Below are positions 4,560 to 5,086 of a stretch of 5,086 nt of DNA, piece by piece (the stretch's first letter is position 1; each line of letters begins with the position of its first letter). Source of the stretch: an uncultured Devosia sp. (GTDB taxonomy: Bacteria; Pseudomonadota; Alphaproteobacteria; Rhizobiales; Devosiaceae). The translations under genes and the position numbers were made by a program. The notes below the pieces were generated by a model, which was given only the letters and a program-made list of their open reading frames with translations, was not told where the DNA came from and did no database searches. The stretch covers positions 1-5,086 of the forward strand of contig CAJYKO010000007.1 in the NCBI GenBank assembly GCA_913775215.1. Reading direction: 5' to 3'.

Positions 4560-5086
4560 ATGACGTTCAATTTCATGTCCAGGCGAGGCCTGGCAGCAGT
4601 CAGTGCAGCATGTCTGATCAGCGTTGCGCTGCCCGCTGCACCGGCATGGGCGCAAAAGACCAAGGACAAACACACCAGTGCTCCCGCGACCCAGGAATCG
4701 TCAATCGATGACGTTTCCGTCTCGATCCCGACAGTCGATGCAGTCAATTCTTCGGTCGATGGCGACGCCATCAAGTCGATCCTGTCCGGCGATATCGAAG
4801 CGAACGCCGAAGCGCTGAGTACCCTTAATGCCGACAGCATCACCGTTCCTGAAATCTCCATCAACATCAGTTCGACAGTCGATGGAGAAACTCAAGATGC
4901 CGTCCTGACCTTTACCGACCTCGTTCTTGAGGACGTGGTCGACGGCGTCGCAGCCAGCGCCAGCCTGGGTAGCACGGACATGACCACGCCAGAGGGCGGC
5001 GCAGAGTGGGGAGCGGCCTCCGTCAACGATTTCAACATCCGCGGTATTCTCGGCATTTATGGTCTCGTCGACGCCGGCCGGTCCGA
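4560..5086 (+). CDS. Unrecognised exported protein, N-terminal part (cut by window edge)
   Basis: The frame stays open from the ATG at 4560 to the right edge, giving 175 residues so far. GGGAG at 4549-4553, six bases before the ATG, supports the start. Residues 1-31 look like a signal peptide: 'SRRGLAAV' (7-14), a hydrophobic stretch, then 'APAWA' before Q32. The 'SRRGL' sequence leaves open the Tat pathway, though Sec is as likely. A short charged and Ser/Thr linker (about 32-48) follows. The rest is acidic and beta-rich in appearance, with repeated 'VDG' turns (at about 66, 107 and 127) and 'FTDLVLEDVVDGV' (117-129). There is one Cys, in the signal peptide, but no lipobox. I do not recognise a family. 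A periplasmic or outer-surface location is inferred. The rest of the gene is needed to say more. Confidence 0.8.
   Translation, partial: MTFNFMSRRGLAAVSAACLISVALPAAPAWAQKTKDKHTSAPATQESSIDDVSVSIPTVDAVNSSVDGDAIKSILSGDIEANAEALSTLNADSITVPEISINISSTVDGETQDAVLTFTDLVLEDVVDGVAASASLGSTDMTTPEGGAEWGAASVNDFNIRGILGIYGLVDAGRS

Noticed and set aside
4209..4673. 154-codon - strand frame spanning the rhomboid 3' end and the next gene's start
   Set aside because: It overlaps two supported genes, is Cys/Arg-rich and has no motif or ribosome site that I can support.
1..5086. tRNA, rRNA, CRISPR array, insertion sequence, integrase or toxin-antitoxin pair
   Set aside because: Looked for on both strands; no cloverleaf, spaced direct repeats, transposase motifs or terminal inverted repeats were seen.

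Overview
The window looks like chromosomal core DNA of an alphaproteobacterium of the order Hyphomicrobiales (Rhizobiales), possibly a Devosia-like genus. This rests on protein family content rather than any marker gene: a DUF3126 tail, a PAS_5 (DUF1457) protein beside a tandem PilZ protein, a small 'GHLAMS..CGPYIML' membrane protein, a stand-alone transglutaminase-like cysteine proteinase (BTLCP, PF06035), and TTAA-rich intergenic motifs in otherwise GC-rich DNA. I see no mobile element, tRNA, rRNA, CRISPR array or phage gene. The genus assignment is a guess.

Layout, left to right. (1) 1-132, + strand: the C-terminal end of a DUF3126 protein, with a strong intrinsic terminator at 141-168 that runs into the 3' end of the next, convergent gene. 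(2) 149-805, - strand: a membrane-anchored conserved hypothetical protein, divergent from (3) 919-1239, + strand, a small three-helix membrane protein. A long, probably bidirectional hairpin at 1262-1299 separates it from (4) 1349-1972, - strand, an exported BTLCP cysteine proteinase. (5) 1973-2184: a 212-base gap with four inverted repeats in a row, one of them the PilZ terminator. (6) 2185-2808, - strand: a two-domain PilZ protein. Directly upstream of it, 70 bases away and on the same strand, is (7) 2879-3553, a PAS_5 protein; the two probably form an operon. (8) 3563-3714: a divergent promoter region with a CtrA-like TTAA-N7-TTAA site. (9) 3715-4449, + strand: a rhomboid-family serine protease. 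(10) 4560 to the right edge, + strand: the start of an exported protein that I do not recognise.

The clearest functional unit is the PAS_5-PilZ pair: a probable sensory single-PAS protein next to a cyclic-di-GMP effector, with a possible cell-cycle (CtrA) site in the promoter region. No complete new multi-gene system is visible. The most interesting open items are the possible CtrA control of the PAS/PilZ unit, an SD-occluding double hairpin at the PAS start codon, the hairpin-rich gap that may encode a small RNA, and the unrecognised exported protein at the right edge.
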